Shown: piece after piece, positions 32,870 through 41,664 of the stretch
How the letters are laid out: each line of letters starts with the position of its first letter
Numbering within the stretch: position 1 is the first letter of the stretch
Source: Lewinellaceae bacterium
GTDB taxonomy: Bacteria > Bacteroidota > Bacteroidia > Chitinophagales > Saprospiraceae
Assembly (NCBI GenBank): GCA_020636275.1
Contig: JACJYD010000001.1
Coordinates: forward strand, 558,001 to 622,000
Length of the DNA: 64,000 bases
Reading direction: 5' to 3'
Notes under the pieces: model-generated
What the model saw: the letters and a program-made list of their open reading frames with translations, nothing else
Database searches by the model: none
What the model was told of the DNA's origin: nothing
Translations under genes and position numbers: made by a program

Positions 32870-33715
32870 CTAAAGCAATCCTTTTAATACCCTTAATCCT
32901 TGTATGTTGACTAAGAGTTGCATTTGATAAATGGCATTCTCATTTAATCTTGTCAAGCGTTTCTCCTGTGTCAAGCCTTGTTTGATAAACTCTGCATTCA
33001 GGTTTTCAAGGTTGGCTAAAACCAAAAGTTGCTCGGCGTTTGCATAGTCTCTGACATTTCCTTTTGCTTCTGGGTTTGATTCTCGCCATTCTTGGGCGGT
33101 CATTCCAAAAAGAGCAAGATTAAGGAGATCTGCTTCACTTGCGAAAAACGTACTTTCAAATTTGGTATTATGAAGCCGCGGAGGTATAAGGTATTCCTTT
33201 ACAGCATCTGTGTGAATGCGGTAGTTTATTTTTGCAAGCGTGCGTTTCAAGTTCCATTCAAGTGTTTGTTTGGTCTGGTCTGCTTCTTCCTCTTTCAGGC
33301 GTTGGAATTCCTTAATCACGTATAGTTTAAAAACAGGACTTACCCATGAACAAAATTCAAGAGCTATGTCCCGATGAGCAAAGGTTCCTCCTCCATAGCG
33401 GCCCGCTTTTGTTTTTATTCCTATAGCGCAGGTTTCTTTCACCCATCTGCTAGCGGACAGAATGAAGCGATTGGTTCCTGATTCATTTTTAACCTTATCG
33501 AATTCGATAAGGTTAAAATCTGGATTATGTAAAACTTCCCGAGTCCCCAAAAACCCGATCGTGTCTTTGGTTCTCATCCAGTTATTCACAATTCCGGCAG
33601 GATTTTCCTGATTGACCCTTTTGGCAATATCAGTCAATGAAAAGAAATCTTGGTTCTTTTCGGAGAGTACTGCAATATCAGTGTCTTGAACCGTGAGGAT
33701 TGCTTTTTTTGCCAT
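32870..33715 (-). CDS. KilA-N domain protein
   Basis: A 281-residue protein. The KilA-N DNA-binding domain covers about residues 20-135 (FFSLTDIAKRVNQENPAGIVNNWMR, then GGTFAHRDIALEFCSWVSP). A helical C-terminal region (about 140-281) resembles a partner-binding tail. KilA-N proteins are common in phages and in mobile or defence-related islands; the role here is unknown. The gene is visibly AT-richer than its neighbours and uses rarer codons, suggesting transfer. It follows the antirepressor-like gene by 21 bp and ends 58 bp before the tRNA. Confidence 0.85.
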   Translation of the reverse strand: MAKKAILTVQDTDIAVLSEKNQDFFSLTDIAKRVNQENPAGIVNNWMRTKDTIGFLGTREVLHNPDFNLIEFDKVKNESGTNRFILSASRWVKETCAIGIKTKAGRYGGGTFAHRDIALEFCSWVSPVFKLYVIKEFQRLKEEEADQTKQTLEWNLKRTLAKINYRIHTDAVKEYLIPPRLHNTKFESTFFASEADLLNLALFGMTAQEWRESNPEAKGNVRDYANAEQLLVLANLENLNAEFIKQGLTQEKRLTRLNENAIYQMQLLVNIQGLRVLKGLL

Positions 33716-33736
33716 CGGTTACTGAAATGAAACATT

Positions 33737-34543
33737 CTACCACAATGCCAACAGCGCCCCTCTTTCCTGCCCCTTGATCTCTTGTACTACAGCGCTGTTG
33801 ACATTAGGCAGAAAGGAGGGGGCCGCTCCCGGTCTGTCGTCGAATATGTCTACGCGGAGCTCTTTGGCAAAGATCTTGGCCAGGTCGCCCAGGTTTTTGG
33901 CATAGCGCTCCGATTTGCCCATGCCCATGAAGAGGTCGATGACACCGGAACGGATCATTTCGTATTTATCCATGGCCAGGAGGAGCTGACGCTGGGACCT
34001 GCCTTTCGCCGGCTTGCCTGCCTTCTCCGCTTTTTCCTTCAGATCATCCGCAGAGTAACCCAACAGCCGGGAGCGAAACTGCCACCAATTGGCAGCGCTC
34101 CCGCCGTTGCGTTGCTCGTACGTCTCCAGGTGCCGCTGCTGGCTGGCGGTCTGACAGGACACCAGTCCCATCGCCTTCGCCATCTCCAACACGGCCACCA
34201 CTTGATCTTTCGTCAAAAGTTCGGCGTTCTCTACCTTGTCTTCCAGGGAGAACAAATACCGCGCATATTTTTGCTTCACCCGGCTGTGTGAGTTGAGCGT
34301 GATCAACTTCGCCAGCTCGATCGAAAAGTAATAATCTTCCATTAGGGGATCGCCGGTAGACCGGCCCGCAAAATCCTGCATCTTCACCGGCTTGCGGATC
34401 CCGTCCCTGAACTCATATACATCGTTCAGCCACTTTTTGACATTGCGGGTATACTGCGCCGATGGCAGTTCCAATACCTGGTACAGCTCGCTCGCCCGTA
34501 CCACCTTTGTGCCTTTTTTGCTGACTAAAACCTGAAGTTCCAT
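33737..34543 (-). CDS. Phage-antirepressor-like protein
   Basis: A 268-residue protein. The N-terminal part (residues about 1-110) has VRASELYQVLELPSAQYTRNVKKWL and DYYFSIELAKLITLNSHSRVKQKYARYLF, resembling AntA/AntB-type antirepressor domains. The middle (about 150-210) is a basic helical segment, and the C-terminus carries no motif I know. Antirepressors inactivate phage repressors, but this copy has no repressor nearby, so the function may differ. The ATG at 34543 is used. It is cotranscribed with the KilA-N gene. Confidence 0.75.
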   Translation of the reverse strand: MELQVLVSKKGTKVVRASELYQVLELPSAQYTRNVKKWLNDVYEFRDGIRKPVKMQDFAGRSTGDPLMEDYYFSIELAKLITLNSHSRVKQKYARYLFSLEDKVENAELLTKDQVVAVLEMAKAMGLVSCQTASQQRHLETYEQRNGGSAANWWQFRSRLLGYSADDLKEKAEKAGKPAKGRSQRQLLLAMDKYEMIRSGVIDLFMGMGKSERYAKNLGDLAKIFAKELRVDIFDDRPGAAPSFLPNVNSAVVQEIKGQERGALLALW

Positions 34544-34620
34544 CGCTTGGTTGGATTTGTTTCAACAAATATAAACACTTTGTTTTAGATTGTCAATATT
34601 TTTAAACAAAAAGTTTTTTT

Positions 34621-34772
34621 TGAGTTGAAGAGTTGATAAGTTGAAGAGTTGAAAAGTTGAAGAGTTGATAAGAATATTTCTGTCTTTGGGGGAAACCAAG
34701 GAAAGCCCCTTCAACCCTTCAACCCTTCAACCTTTCAACCTTTCAACTCTTCAACCTTTCAACTCTTCAACT
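34621..34772. repeat. Opposed arrays of 8-bp repeats
   Basis: AGTTGAAG-type 8-bp units repeat six times (34624-34672) and their complement CTTCAACC/TTTCAACT repeats eight times (34708-34772). The arrays could pair into a long imperfect hairpin. It sits after hemW and before the antirepressor gene, so it may terminate hemW. Nothing else is seen in the spacer. Confidence 0.8.
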
Positions 34773-35892
34773 ACACAAAGCACTCCGCAGCAATATGGTC
34801 TGCAACGAGCTTCCCCTGACGACTCAGCGTAAAGACATCGCCCTGGCGAACGACCTGGCCTTCGGCTACGAAACGCTGGATGGAGGCGAGGAAATGATTG
34901 GAGAAATCCTCGGGAAGTGATTGAATGTGGGCGAGATTGCAACCCCACTGAGTGCGGAGGCTGGTCATGACGTATTCGTTGAAGCGATTGGCAGGGGTGA
35001 GGGTTTCGAGCTCGAAGGCGAGGCGGCCTTCGGAGAGCGTCTGGAGATAACGGGCGTTGTTGGCGATATTCCATTGGCGGGTATCGCCGTTAAAGGAGTG
35101 AGCGGCGGGACCGATGCCGAGATAGGGCTCGCCGAGCCAATAGCTGGAGTTGTGTTTGGAGTGCCGGCCGGGTTTGGCGAAATTGGAGATCTCGTAATGC
35201 TCGTAGCCGCGGGCGGCCATTGCGTCCATCAGGTATTCGAATTGACGGGAGGCCTTTTCTTCGTCGACCGGCGGTACCTTGCCTTTTTTTACAAAATGAT
35301 CGAGGGCCGTTTTGGATTCGACGGTGAGGCAGTATGGGGAGAGGTGCGGGAGGTCGAACCCGAAGAAGAGGTCCAGGTTGTTGGTCCACTGCGCATCGGA
35401 AGTGGTCGGCGAACCGTAAATGAGATCGATCGTGATATTTTCGAAGCCGGCATCCCGGGCCCGCTTCAGGCAAGTCGTGGCTTCTTCGGCTGAATGGGCG
35501 CGGTTCATGAAGCGCAGGTCCTCTTCCGAAAACGACTGGATGCCGATGCTGAGGCGATTGACCGGACTTTTTTGCAATATATCCACCTTCTCTTGCGTCA
35601 GATCATCGGGATTGGCTTCGAACGTGATCTCCGGCTCCGCAACCACGGGGAAAAGGCGGTATATTTGATCGAAGATCATCTGCAACTCATCTCCTGAAAG
35701 CAGGGAGGGCGTGCCGCCGCCGAAGTAGATCGTATTGAGGGTAGCGCCGCCGAGGTAGTCGCGCTGCAATTCCATTTCCCGAAGCAATGCCTGCACCAGC
35801 TCGCCCTTGTACTTCAGGGACGTGGAGAAGTGGAAGTTGCAGTAGTGGCAAGCTTGTTTGCAGAAGGGGATATGGAGGTAGAGGCCGGGCAA
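34771..35892 (-). CDS. hemW: Radical SAM HemW (coproporphyrinogen-III-oxidase-like, haem chaperone)
   Basis: A 373-residue radical SAM protein with the HemW cluster motif C11-K-Q-A-C15-H-Y-C18-N-F, followed by IYFGGGTPSLLS and SIGIQSFSEEDLRFMNRAHSAEEA. The C-terminal HemN-like domain contains NRFNEYVMTSLRTQWGC. HemW binds haem and probably inserts it into respiratory proteins; the C-x3-C-x2-C-N-F form separates it from HemN. The ATG at 35892 is the obvious start. If the FixL-like kinase carries haem, a haem chaperone is relevant, though every such genome has one. Confidence 0.92.
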   Translation of the reverse strand: MPGLYLHIPFCKQACHYCNFHFSTSLKYKGELVQALLREMELQRDYLGGATLNTIYFGGGTPSLLSGDELQMIFDQIYRLFPVVAEPEITFEANPDDLTQEKVDILQKSPVNRLSIGIQSFSEEDLRFMNRAHSAEEATTCLKRARDAGFENITIDLIYGSPTTSDAQWTNNLDLFFGFDLPHLSPYCLTVESKTALDHFVKKGKVPPVDEEKASRQFEYLMDAMAARGYEHYEISNFAKPGRHSKHNSSYWLGEPYLGIGPAAHSFNGDTRQWNIANNARYLQTLSEGRLAFELETLTPANRFNEYVMTSLRTQWGCNLAHIQSLPEDFSNHFLASIQRFVAEGQVVRQGDVFTLSRQGKLVADHIAAECFV

Positions 35893-35940
35893 AAAGAGTT
35901 TTTAAGTTTATAAGGTTATGAGTTTTTGAGAGATAAATGC

Positions 35941-35998
35941 ACCGCGGCGACGCGACGAACGTTACGTCCAAGCGTAGCGTTCGTCGCGTCGTCGCGGT
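35941..35998. repeat. Hairpin with CGCGACGACGCGACG-type arms, copy 1
   Basis: 26-nt arms (35941-35966 and 35973-35998) with two wobble-compatible mismatches and loop TCCAAG. The arms are nearly the same as those of the hairpin at 43447. It lies between divergent hemW and the Omp85 gene. Confidence 0.75.
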
Positions 35999-36025
35999 TA
36001 AATTTAAACAACTTCCAGTTTCAAA

Positions 36026-37816
36026 TTGATTTTTAGAAAAAATACAATATTCCTTTTCTTTCTGCTTCTGGCCAGCGAGGCTGCAGGCCAGATCCGGCTG
36101 CAGTGGCAGGGGATGGATAGCATGGCCGTGACCTGGGTGGAGGAGCAGAAACCAAATGCTCCGTTTGAAGACTCGGCTGCGGTGGGGACTTTTTTGGAAG
36201 AAACATTGAAAGAGCTCCGGGATCGATCTTTTCTGACCGCTTCCATCGATAGTGTGGAATGGAAAGACAGACTGGCCATCGCGCATCTGTATTTGGGGCC
36301 TGAGCTTCGCCTGAGCCGCTTAGAGGTGGGGGATTTGCCGGAATGGTTGTTGGCGAAGGTGCGGTTCCAGGAGAGGGCGTACTCCGGTAAACCCTTGCGA
36401 CCGCAGGAGATCCTTGCTTTGGAGGAGGCGCTGCTGGAAGAGGCGGAAAATGCCGGTTATCCATTTGCCCGCATTTGGCTCGATAGCCTGGAGTGGAAAG
36501 GGTCGGCCTTCACGGCCGGCCTGTATTGGGAAAGCGGTCCGGCGATCCAATGGGCGCCGGTGGAAGTGGAGGGCGAGGTGAAACTCACGTCGATGTATTT
36601 GCAGCAATACCTGGGTTTGAAGCCAGGCGCCCCCTACAGTCGTCAAAAGGTCCTGGAGGCGCGCAACCGGCTCCGGGAACTGCCTTTTGTGCGGGCAGCA
36701 AAGGACCCCATGGTCGAATTCCAGGGGCCGGCGGCCACTTTGAAATTATTTCTCGAACGGAAAAAAGCCAGCCGGCTGGATTTCCTCATCGGGGTTTTGC
36801 CGACCAACAACGAGGGGCCCAATCGCAGGGTCCTGATCACGGGCACCTTCAACGCGGAGTTTCAAAACGCTTTTGGGAAAGGCGAGCGCATTTATGCCTC
36901 CTTCGAGCAATTGCGTCCCGGCACCCAGGATCTGGAGCTGGCTTTCAGCTATCCATATGTACTGCAACTTCCCTTCGGCGTCGACCTCGGCTTCAACCAA
37001 TACAAGCGCGACTCGACCTACAACGACGTGATCTTCGATGCGGGCCTGCGCTACCTCCTGCCCGGCGGCAACTACCTCCGCGCTTTCTGGAATCGCACCT
37101 CCTCCTCCCTGATCTCGGTCGACCAGGAGCGGGTGCTGCAGACCCGGACGCTCCCTGCCACGCTCGATGTACAGGTCAACGCCTTCGGGCTGGAGTACCT
37201 GTGGCAGCGGCTCGACTACCGGTACAATCCCCGGAAAGGATGGAGTCTCGGCGCCCGGGCGAGTGCGGGCACGAAGAGCATCGAGCCCAACCCCGCTATC
37301 ACGGAGTTGCAGGACCCCAACGATCCCGCTTTCGACTTTTCCGCCCTCTACGACACGCTCGATCAGAAGACCTACCTCGTGCGACTGACCGGTGATGTGG
37401 GCTATTTCTTTCCTATTTTCTCCTCCTTTGCCCTCTACCTCCGCAACCGCTCCGGCTGGGTGTATTCGCCCCAATCCATTTATCGAAACGAGCAGATCCG
37501 GATCGGAGGCAACAGGCTGTTGCGCGGCTTCGATGAAGAGTCTATTTTTGCCACACTCTACTCCGTTTTTTCCCTTGAATACCGCCTCTTGCTCGACGGC
37601 AACTCCTATCTCTACGCCTTCGGCGACTACGGCTACGTAGAAGACCGCACCACGACCACCCGACGGTTCGATCGTCCGGTGGGATTGGGTGTGGGGCTTA
37701 CGTTTGAAACCCCGGTCGGCATCTTCGGGATCAGCGTGGCGGTGGGGCAGCAGTACGGGCAGGGGTTTGATTTCCGGAATCCGAAGCTGCATTTTGGGTA
37801 TGTGAGTGTGTTTTAG
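36026..37816 (+). CDS. Omp85/BamA-family outer-membrane protein
   Basis: A 596-residue exported protein with a signal peptide (MIFRKNTIFLFFLLLASEAAG), a POTRA-like segment (about 160-235, EVEGEVKLTSMYLQQYLGLKPGAPYS) and a beta-barrel. The surface motif GGNRLLRGFDEES (about 495) is the Omp85 lid-lock VRGF-type motif. The last strand ends with F (HFGYVSVF). It belongs to the TamA/BamA superfamily but is shorter than BamA (one or two POTRAs), so it may be a dedicated translocase. The start is a TTG at 36026, since no in-frame ATG is available. Its stop overlaps the convergent gene by four bases (TTAG). Confidence 0.85.
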   Translation: MIFRKNTIFLFFLLLASEAAGQIRLQWQGMDSMAVTWVEEQKPNAPFEDSAAVGTFLEETLKELRDRSFLTASIDSVEWKDRLAIAHLYLGPELRLSRLEVGDLPEWLLAKVRFQERAYSGKPLRPQEILALEEALLEEAENAGYPFARIWLDSLEWKGSAFTAGLYWESGPAIQWAPVEVEGEVKLTSMYLQQYLGLKPGAPYSRQKVLEARNRLRELPFVRAAKDPMVEFQGPAATLKLFLERKKASRLDFLIGVLPTNNEGPNRRVLITGTFNAEFQNAFGKGERIYASFEQLRPGTQDLELAFSYPYVLQLPFGVDLGFNQYKRDSTYNDVIFDAGLRYLLPGGNYLRAFWNRTSSSLISVDQERVLQTRTLPATLDVQVNAFGLEYLWQRLDYRYNPRKGWSLGARASAGTKSIEPNPAITELQDPNDPAFDFSALYDTLDQKTYLVRLTGDVGYFFPIFSSFALYLRNRSGWVYSPQSIYRNEQIRIGGNRLLRGFDEESIFATLYSVFSLEYRLLLDGNSYLYAFGDYGYVEDRTTTTRRFDRPVGLGVGLTFETPVGIFGISVAVGQQYGQGFDFRNPKLHFGYVSVF

Positions 37817-40440
37817 TATCTCACTACTCTTACACTCTTCTTTCCTCGTTCCGGTCGCACCGTCAAAAAATACATACCTCTTGCCAGGTCTTCCGGGAAA
37901 AACAGCACCTCCCGGTTTTGTCCAGCGGGGCGATGTTCCTGGTCCACGAAGGTGCAGACTGGTTTTCCGGAGGCGTCATGCAGGAGGATGGACACCGTTT
38001 GGCTGTGGAGAAGTGTGTAGGAAATTGTGGCTTGAGATCCAACGAGATTGGGCGCCAGGGAAATATCCCGAAGGGGTACTCCGGGATCAGAAACTCCGAC
38101 AAAAGGATCTTCTGGAATCCGGACGAGCAGAAAGTCCGCGTCGATGGGGACGTTGAGAAAGTCCCAATTGCTCTTACTTCCTCCGATCAGGGTTTTTCCA
38201 TCGGGTTGGACCAGAATCGACCTTACGCTGGTGTGGATTCCAGAGCCCAGGTAGGGAAACTCGACCAGCCCTTTTTCAAAGAAAGAAGAATCGAGACTGC
38301 CGTCGGGAAAGGTTCTGCCGATAAAAAAATCGGGATATTCCAGCCCGTTTCCGGTAAACAGGATCTTGCCGCCCGGTTGCAGGGCAATGTCTTCTATTTC
38401 TCCATACTGACTAGGAAAGGAGGAATAGTAGTTGGAAAACAGGAAATCCGGATCAATGGCGCCGTTCGGCAGGAACCGGACCATTCCCAGGTCGTAGTTG
38501 TGATGGCCGGCGGCCAGTATCTTCCCATCGGGCAAAACCCGGATGGCGTTTATACGGTCCAATCCCGAAAGGGCTTCCCCAAAAAAGTTGAAGGAATAGT
38601 CGGGACTGCCGTCCGGCAGAAACCGGAACAGGTTGAATCCATCGGGGGTTTGACCGGCAGCGAGTATCTTTCCATCGGGCTGTAATTGGAGATCCTGGGC
38701 ATAGTTGGAATAAACAGATGGGAAAATGATCCATCCGTGGTCTCCAAATTGTTCATCCGGAGCGCCGTCGGGCAGGAATCTGGCGATGGCAAAGTTGGTG
38801 TTGAGTATCCCGCCCATCAGGAATTTCCCGTCGGGTTGAATAGCGAAGGCATTGCAGTTGCTGCTGATGACTCCGACCGGGAGTATCAACAATCCATTTT
38901 CCCCGAAATCCGGATCGGGACTCCCATCCGGAAGGTACCGGAAAACGAAGAAATCCTTTAGACCCACCTTTCCGGCTACGGCGATCTTATCTCCGGGTAA
39001 CACGATCATTGCCCGGGGCGAAAGGTGATGCGATTTCAGGTCGGTGACGGCCTTTCCGTTCACTCCGAAAGCAGGGTCGAGTGTCCCGTCATCCAGGTAA
39101 CGGGCGAGTACGATATCCCCTTCATCCGCTCTCCCCACCGCTACCGGTTTTCCATCGAACTGGAGGCCCATTCCCATTATTGCCGACCAGGCGCCGCCGT
39201 AGTATACGAGGATCGTACCATTGTCGCCAAAATCGGGGTCCGGTTCTCCGTTCGGAAGCAGGGATACCAGGGAGAATTTGGAGTCGGAAACACCTGCCAC
39301 GGCGATCTTTCCCTGCGGCAGCCCGAGTATAGACTGAGGCCGGTCGTTTGTCCAGATGTCGATCTCCACCCGGCCATTTATTCCAAAGGATTCATCCGGC
39401 GTACCATCGGTATTGAACCGCCAGATACCAAAATCGGAATCCGGGTTGAGGAGGGTAAATGCGACCAGGATCTTGTCGTCGATGAGGGAAGCGGTTCGCA
39501 GCGGCATATTCCCACCGCTGGCATAATCCAGGGGGACCAGGCCGCCATTTCCAAAAAGAGTGTCCAGCATTCCATCCGGATCGAAGCGAGTGAGGTTTTT
39601 GATGTCGTAGAGGATGATCTTCCCGTCGGGTTGGAGCAGCACACTTTCACCGGGGAATCCCTCATTTTGCCCGGTAGTAGCGATTCCGTTCGTCCCAAAG
39701 CCGGAATCGATGTTGCCATCTTCGTTCAGGCGTACAATGGCGCCGTTCATGGAAAGGGGAATCGAGGTAGAGACCAGGATCTTTCCATCGGGCTGGACTT
39801 GGATGCTTTTTATCCGGAACCATTCTTCCTGTCCGTTTTTCAGCACCATTCCATGCTGGCCGAAGGTACTGTCGGGCGAACCAGAGGGGTCAAGCCGGGC
39901 AATAAAAAAACGGCTATTTTCCTCATAGACATCGTTGGCGCCACCTGCGGCCAGGATCTTTCCATCCGGCTGAACGGCCAGGGAATAGATCCAGACGCTC
40001 CACAGGTCGTCGTCATAAAAAACGGCTTCCCCGAGGTTGCCAAAGGAATAATCCGGGCTTCCATCCGGAAGAAAACGGGAGATCCGGAATCCCATGTAGT
40101 CCTGATCTGCGATCAGGATCTTGTCATCCGGTTGTACGAAGAAGATACCATTATAGGACACACCATGGGTCAGCACCCCCGAATCGGCAAAGGTTTCGTC
40201 CACACTGCCATCCGGCAGATACCGGATCAGACTGAAAAAAGAGTGGTCCACACTATCCTGTACAGGGCCTCCAAGCAATAATTTTCCATTGCTTTGGCGG
40301 GACACTTGCCCGCCTTTCACCTGGCCGCCGAAATTTGTGGTGACGATGCCGTTGTCGCCAAAGGTGTGATCAAAACTGTTTTGTGCCGGCAATGCGTTGA
40401 AAATGACCACAAGGAAAAACCAAAGGAATGCTTTTTTCAT
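37813..40440 (-). CDS. Delta-60 repeat protein with T9SS sorting domain
   Basis: An 875-residue secreted protein: signal peptide (1-19), then about 14 copies of the delta-60 repeat (for example FGDNGIVTTNFGG...LLLGGPV...SLIRYLPDGSVDETFADSG) to about residue 780. The C-terminal 80 residues form a type A sorting domain (ISYTLLHSQTVSILLHDASGK...YFLTVRPERGKKSVRVVRY), so export by the type IX system and surface attachment or release are expected. Repeat units are about 55 residues and likely form a beta-propeller or solenoid; the ligand is unknown. It overlaps the Omp85 gene by four bases at the 3' ends. Confidence 0.88.
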   Translation of the reverse strand: MKKAFLWFFLVVIFNALPAQNSFDHTFGDNGIVTTNFGGQVKGGQVSRQSNGKLLLGGPVQDSVDHSFFSLIRYLPDGSVDETFADSGVLTHGVSYNGIFFVQPDDKILIADQDYMGFRISRFLPDGSPDYSFGNLGEAVFYDDDLWSVWIYSLAVQPDGKILAAGGANDVYEENSRFFIARLDPSGSPDSTFGQHGMVLKNGQEEWFRIKSIQVQPDGKILVSTSIPLSMNGAIVRLNEDGNIDSGFGTNGIATTGQNEGFPGESVLLQPDGKIILYDIKNLTRFDPDGMLDTLFGNGGLVPLDYASGGNMPLRTASLIDDKILVAFTLLNPDSDFGIWRFNTDGTPDESFGINGRVEIDIWTNDRPQSILGLPQGKIAVAGVSDSKFSLVSLLPNGEPDPDFGDNGTILVYYGGAWSAIMGMGLQFDGKPVAVGRADEGDIVLARYLDDGTLDPAFGVNGKAVTDLKSHHLSPRAMIVLPGDKIAVAGKVGLKDFFVFRYLPDGSPDPDFGENGLLILPVGVISSNCNAFAIQPDGKFLMGGILNTNFAIARFLPDGAPDEQFGDHGWIIFPSVYSNYAQDLQLQPDGKILAAGQTPDGFNLFRFLPDGSPDYSFNFFGEALSGLDRINAIRVLPDGKILAAGHHNYDLGMVRFLPNGAIDPDFLFSNYYSSFPSQYGEIEDIALQPGGKILFTGNGLEYPDFFIGRTFPDGSLDSSFFEKGLVEFPYLGSGIHTSVRSILVQPDGKTLIGGSKSNWDFLNVPIDADFLLVRIPEDPFVGVSDPGVPLRDISLAPNLVGSQATISYTLLHSQTVSILLHDASGKPVCTFVDQEHRPAGQNREVLFFPEDLARGMYFLTVRPERGKKSVRVVRY

Positions 40441-40537
40441 AGGGTTTGGAATTTCTCCTTAAGTTAGCAGGTATTGTTGAATGATCTCGTAAATTGAATT
40501 TCTTTATTTTTGAAAAATCATCCATAACCAAGCTTTT

Positions 40538-41485
40538 ATGCAAGTTCGGACTATTTTTCTTCTGCTTTTTTCCATTTGTGTCTCATCGCTCCCCGCACAG
40601 GAAGACGTGACCCTGGATAGCGCCTTTTTCCGCCAACAAAAAGACCTCTACCAGCGCTGGCTGGAATACGAAGGCCTGTCGGAAGCCCTTCGCGTGCAGG
40701 ACATCTTGGTAGAGCCGGATCAGGTGACCCTCTTCCTGGGCTTTCACAGCACGGATGAGGACACGGTGTACCAGGTGTGGAAGGAGTTGAAAACGGTTTT
40801 TCAGCAAAAGAATCCCATCACGCTGGAGCAGCACCTTTTCTACAAAATGATTCAATTGATGGAACTGCGGGAGGATCAGGCGAGGATTGCATTATACAAC
40901 AGTTATGACGTGGTGAATGAGCCGGATCCCTGTTTCATCCGGGGCATTCATTTTCAAGCCGGGCAGGTACGGGTTTTAGAGCACAATTGCAGGTCCGAGA
41001 TCGGGGAAATGGAGATGTCTTTACCGCAATTGGAGAATAAAAGCCAGGTGGTGGAAACCGAGTTCCGGAGCTCCTCCCGGCGAAAGGAGGTTTTTGACAA
41101 GATCTACGACTATGCCTCCAAACGTTTCGGCGCCAAAAACTGCGAGGGGCAGCCAAGCCGGGTGTTTTTGCGCGAAAAAGACCAGGTATTGCGCTTCGAG
41201 GTTAAGGACCTGTGCAAGGAGGTCATCACCGAGAGCCGTGCTCCACTGATCTGCCAGTGGTTGCCCATTGACTGCAAGGAGCGGCGGGAGTGGCTGACCT
41301 TTACCGTCACCTACTTCGAAATAACAGGAGGATTCAAGCTAAGCTGCCAGATCGACGGCAAAGTGGGCTCCGGCTATTTCGGCACGGTGAGCCGCGGCGC
41401 CTACTACGATATGGAAATCGACTTCGATGAGTATTTGAAGGATTATGCGGATAGTTTTAAGCTGGAGTTGCAGGGGCTTTTTTAA
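40538..41485 (+). CDS. Hypothetical exported protein
   Basis: A 315-residue protein with a cleavable signal peptide (MQVRTIFLLLFSICVSSLPAQ). It has five or more cysteines, several of them around residues 129-230 (DPCFIRG, HNCRS, KNCEG, DLCKE), which may form disulfides in the periplasm. No known domain is recognised. It is divergent from the delta-60 protein; a repeat element follows. Confidence 0.75.
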   Translation: MQVRTIFLLLFSICVSSLPAQEDVTLDSAFFRQQKDLYQRWLEYEGLSEALRVQDILVEPDQVTLFLGFHSTDEDTVYQVWKELKTVFQQKNPITLEQHLFYKMIQLMELREDQARIALYNSYDVVNEPDPCFIRGIHFQAGQVRVLEHNCRSEIGEMEMSLPQLENKSQVVETEFRSSSRRKEVFDKIYDYASKRFGAKNCEGQPSRVFLREKDQVLRFEVKDLCKEVITESRAPLICQWLPIDCKERREWLTFTVTYFEITGGFKLSCQIDGKVGSGYFGTVSRGAYYDMEIDFDEYLKDYADSFKLELQGLF

Positions 41486-41511
41486 TACGGAGGTACCGCT
41501 TGCTTTTCAAA

Positions 41512-41619
41512 AAAAGAACCGCAAAGGCGCTAAGAACGCTAAGACACTGGATTTTTCAGCAGGGCTTTAACAACAAGAACTGACCTCTTTGCGGCCTTAG
41601 CGTCTTAGCGGTTAAAATT
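41512..41619. repeat. Imperfect inverted repeat of AACCGC(A/T)AAG units
   Basis: The left arm 41517-41545 and right arm 41585-41613 are about 29 nt each, built of CGCTAAG/CGCAAAG units, and pair with a few mismatches across a 39-nt middle. Similar CGCTAAGACGCTAAG strings are seen dispersed in other bacterial genomes (general knowledge). It lies between two same-strand genes. Confidence 0.7.
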
Positions 41620-41664
41620 TTTGAAGTTTACAGCAATCCATAATTTTTGAAGTGGAAAAATAAT

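Noticed and set aside
32740..34772. Integrated element with att duplication at tRNA-Gly
   Set aside because: I looked for a second copy of the tRNA 3' end beside the KilA-N/antirepressor genes and saw none, and there is no integrase. Left as a possible relic only.
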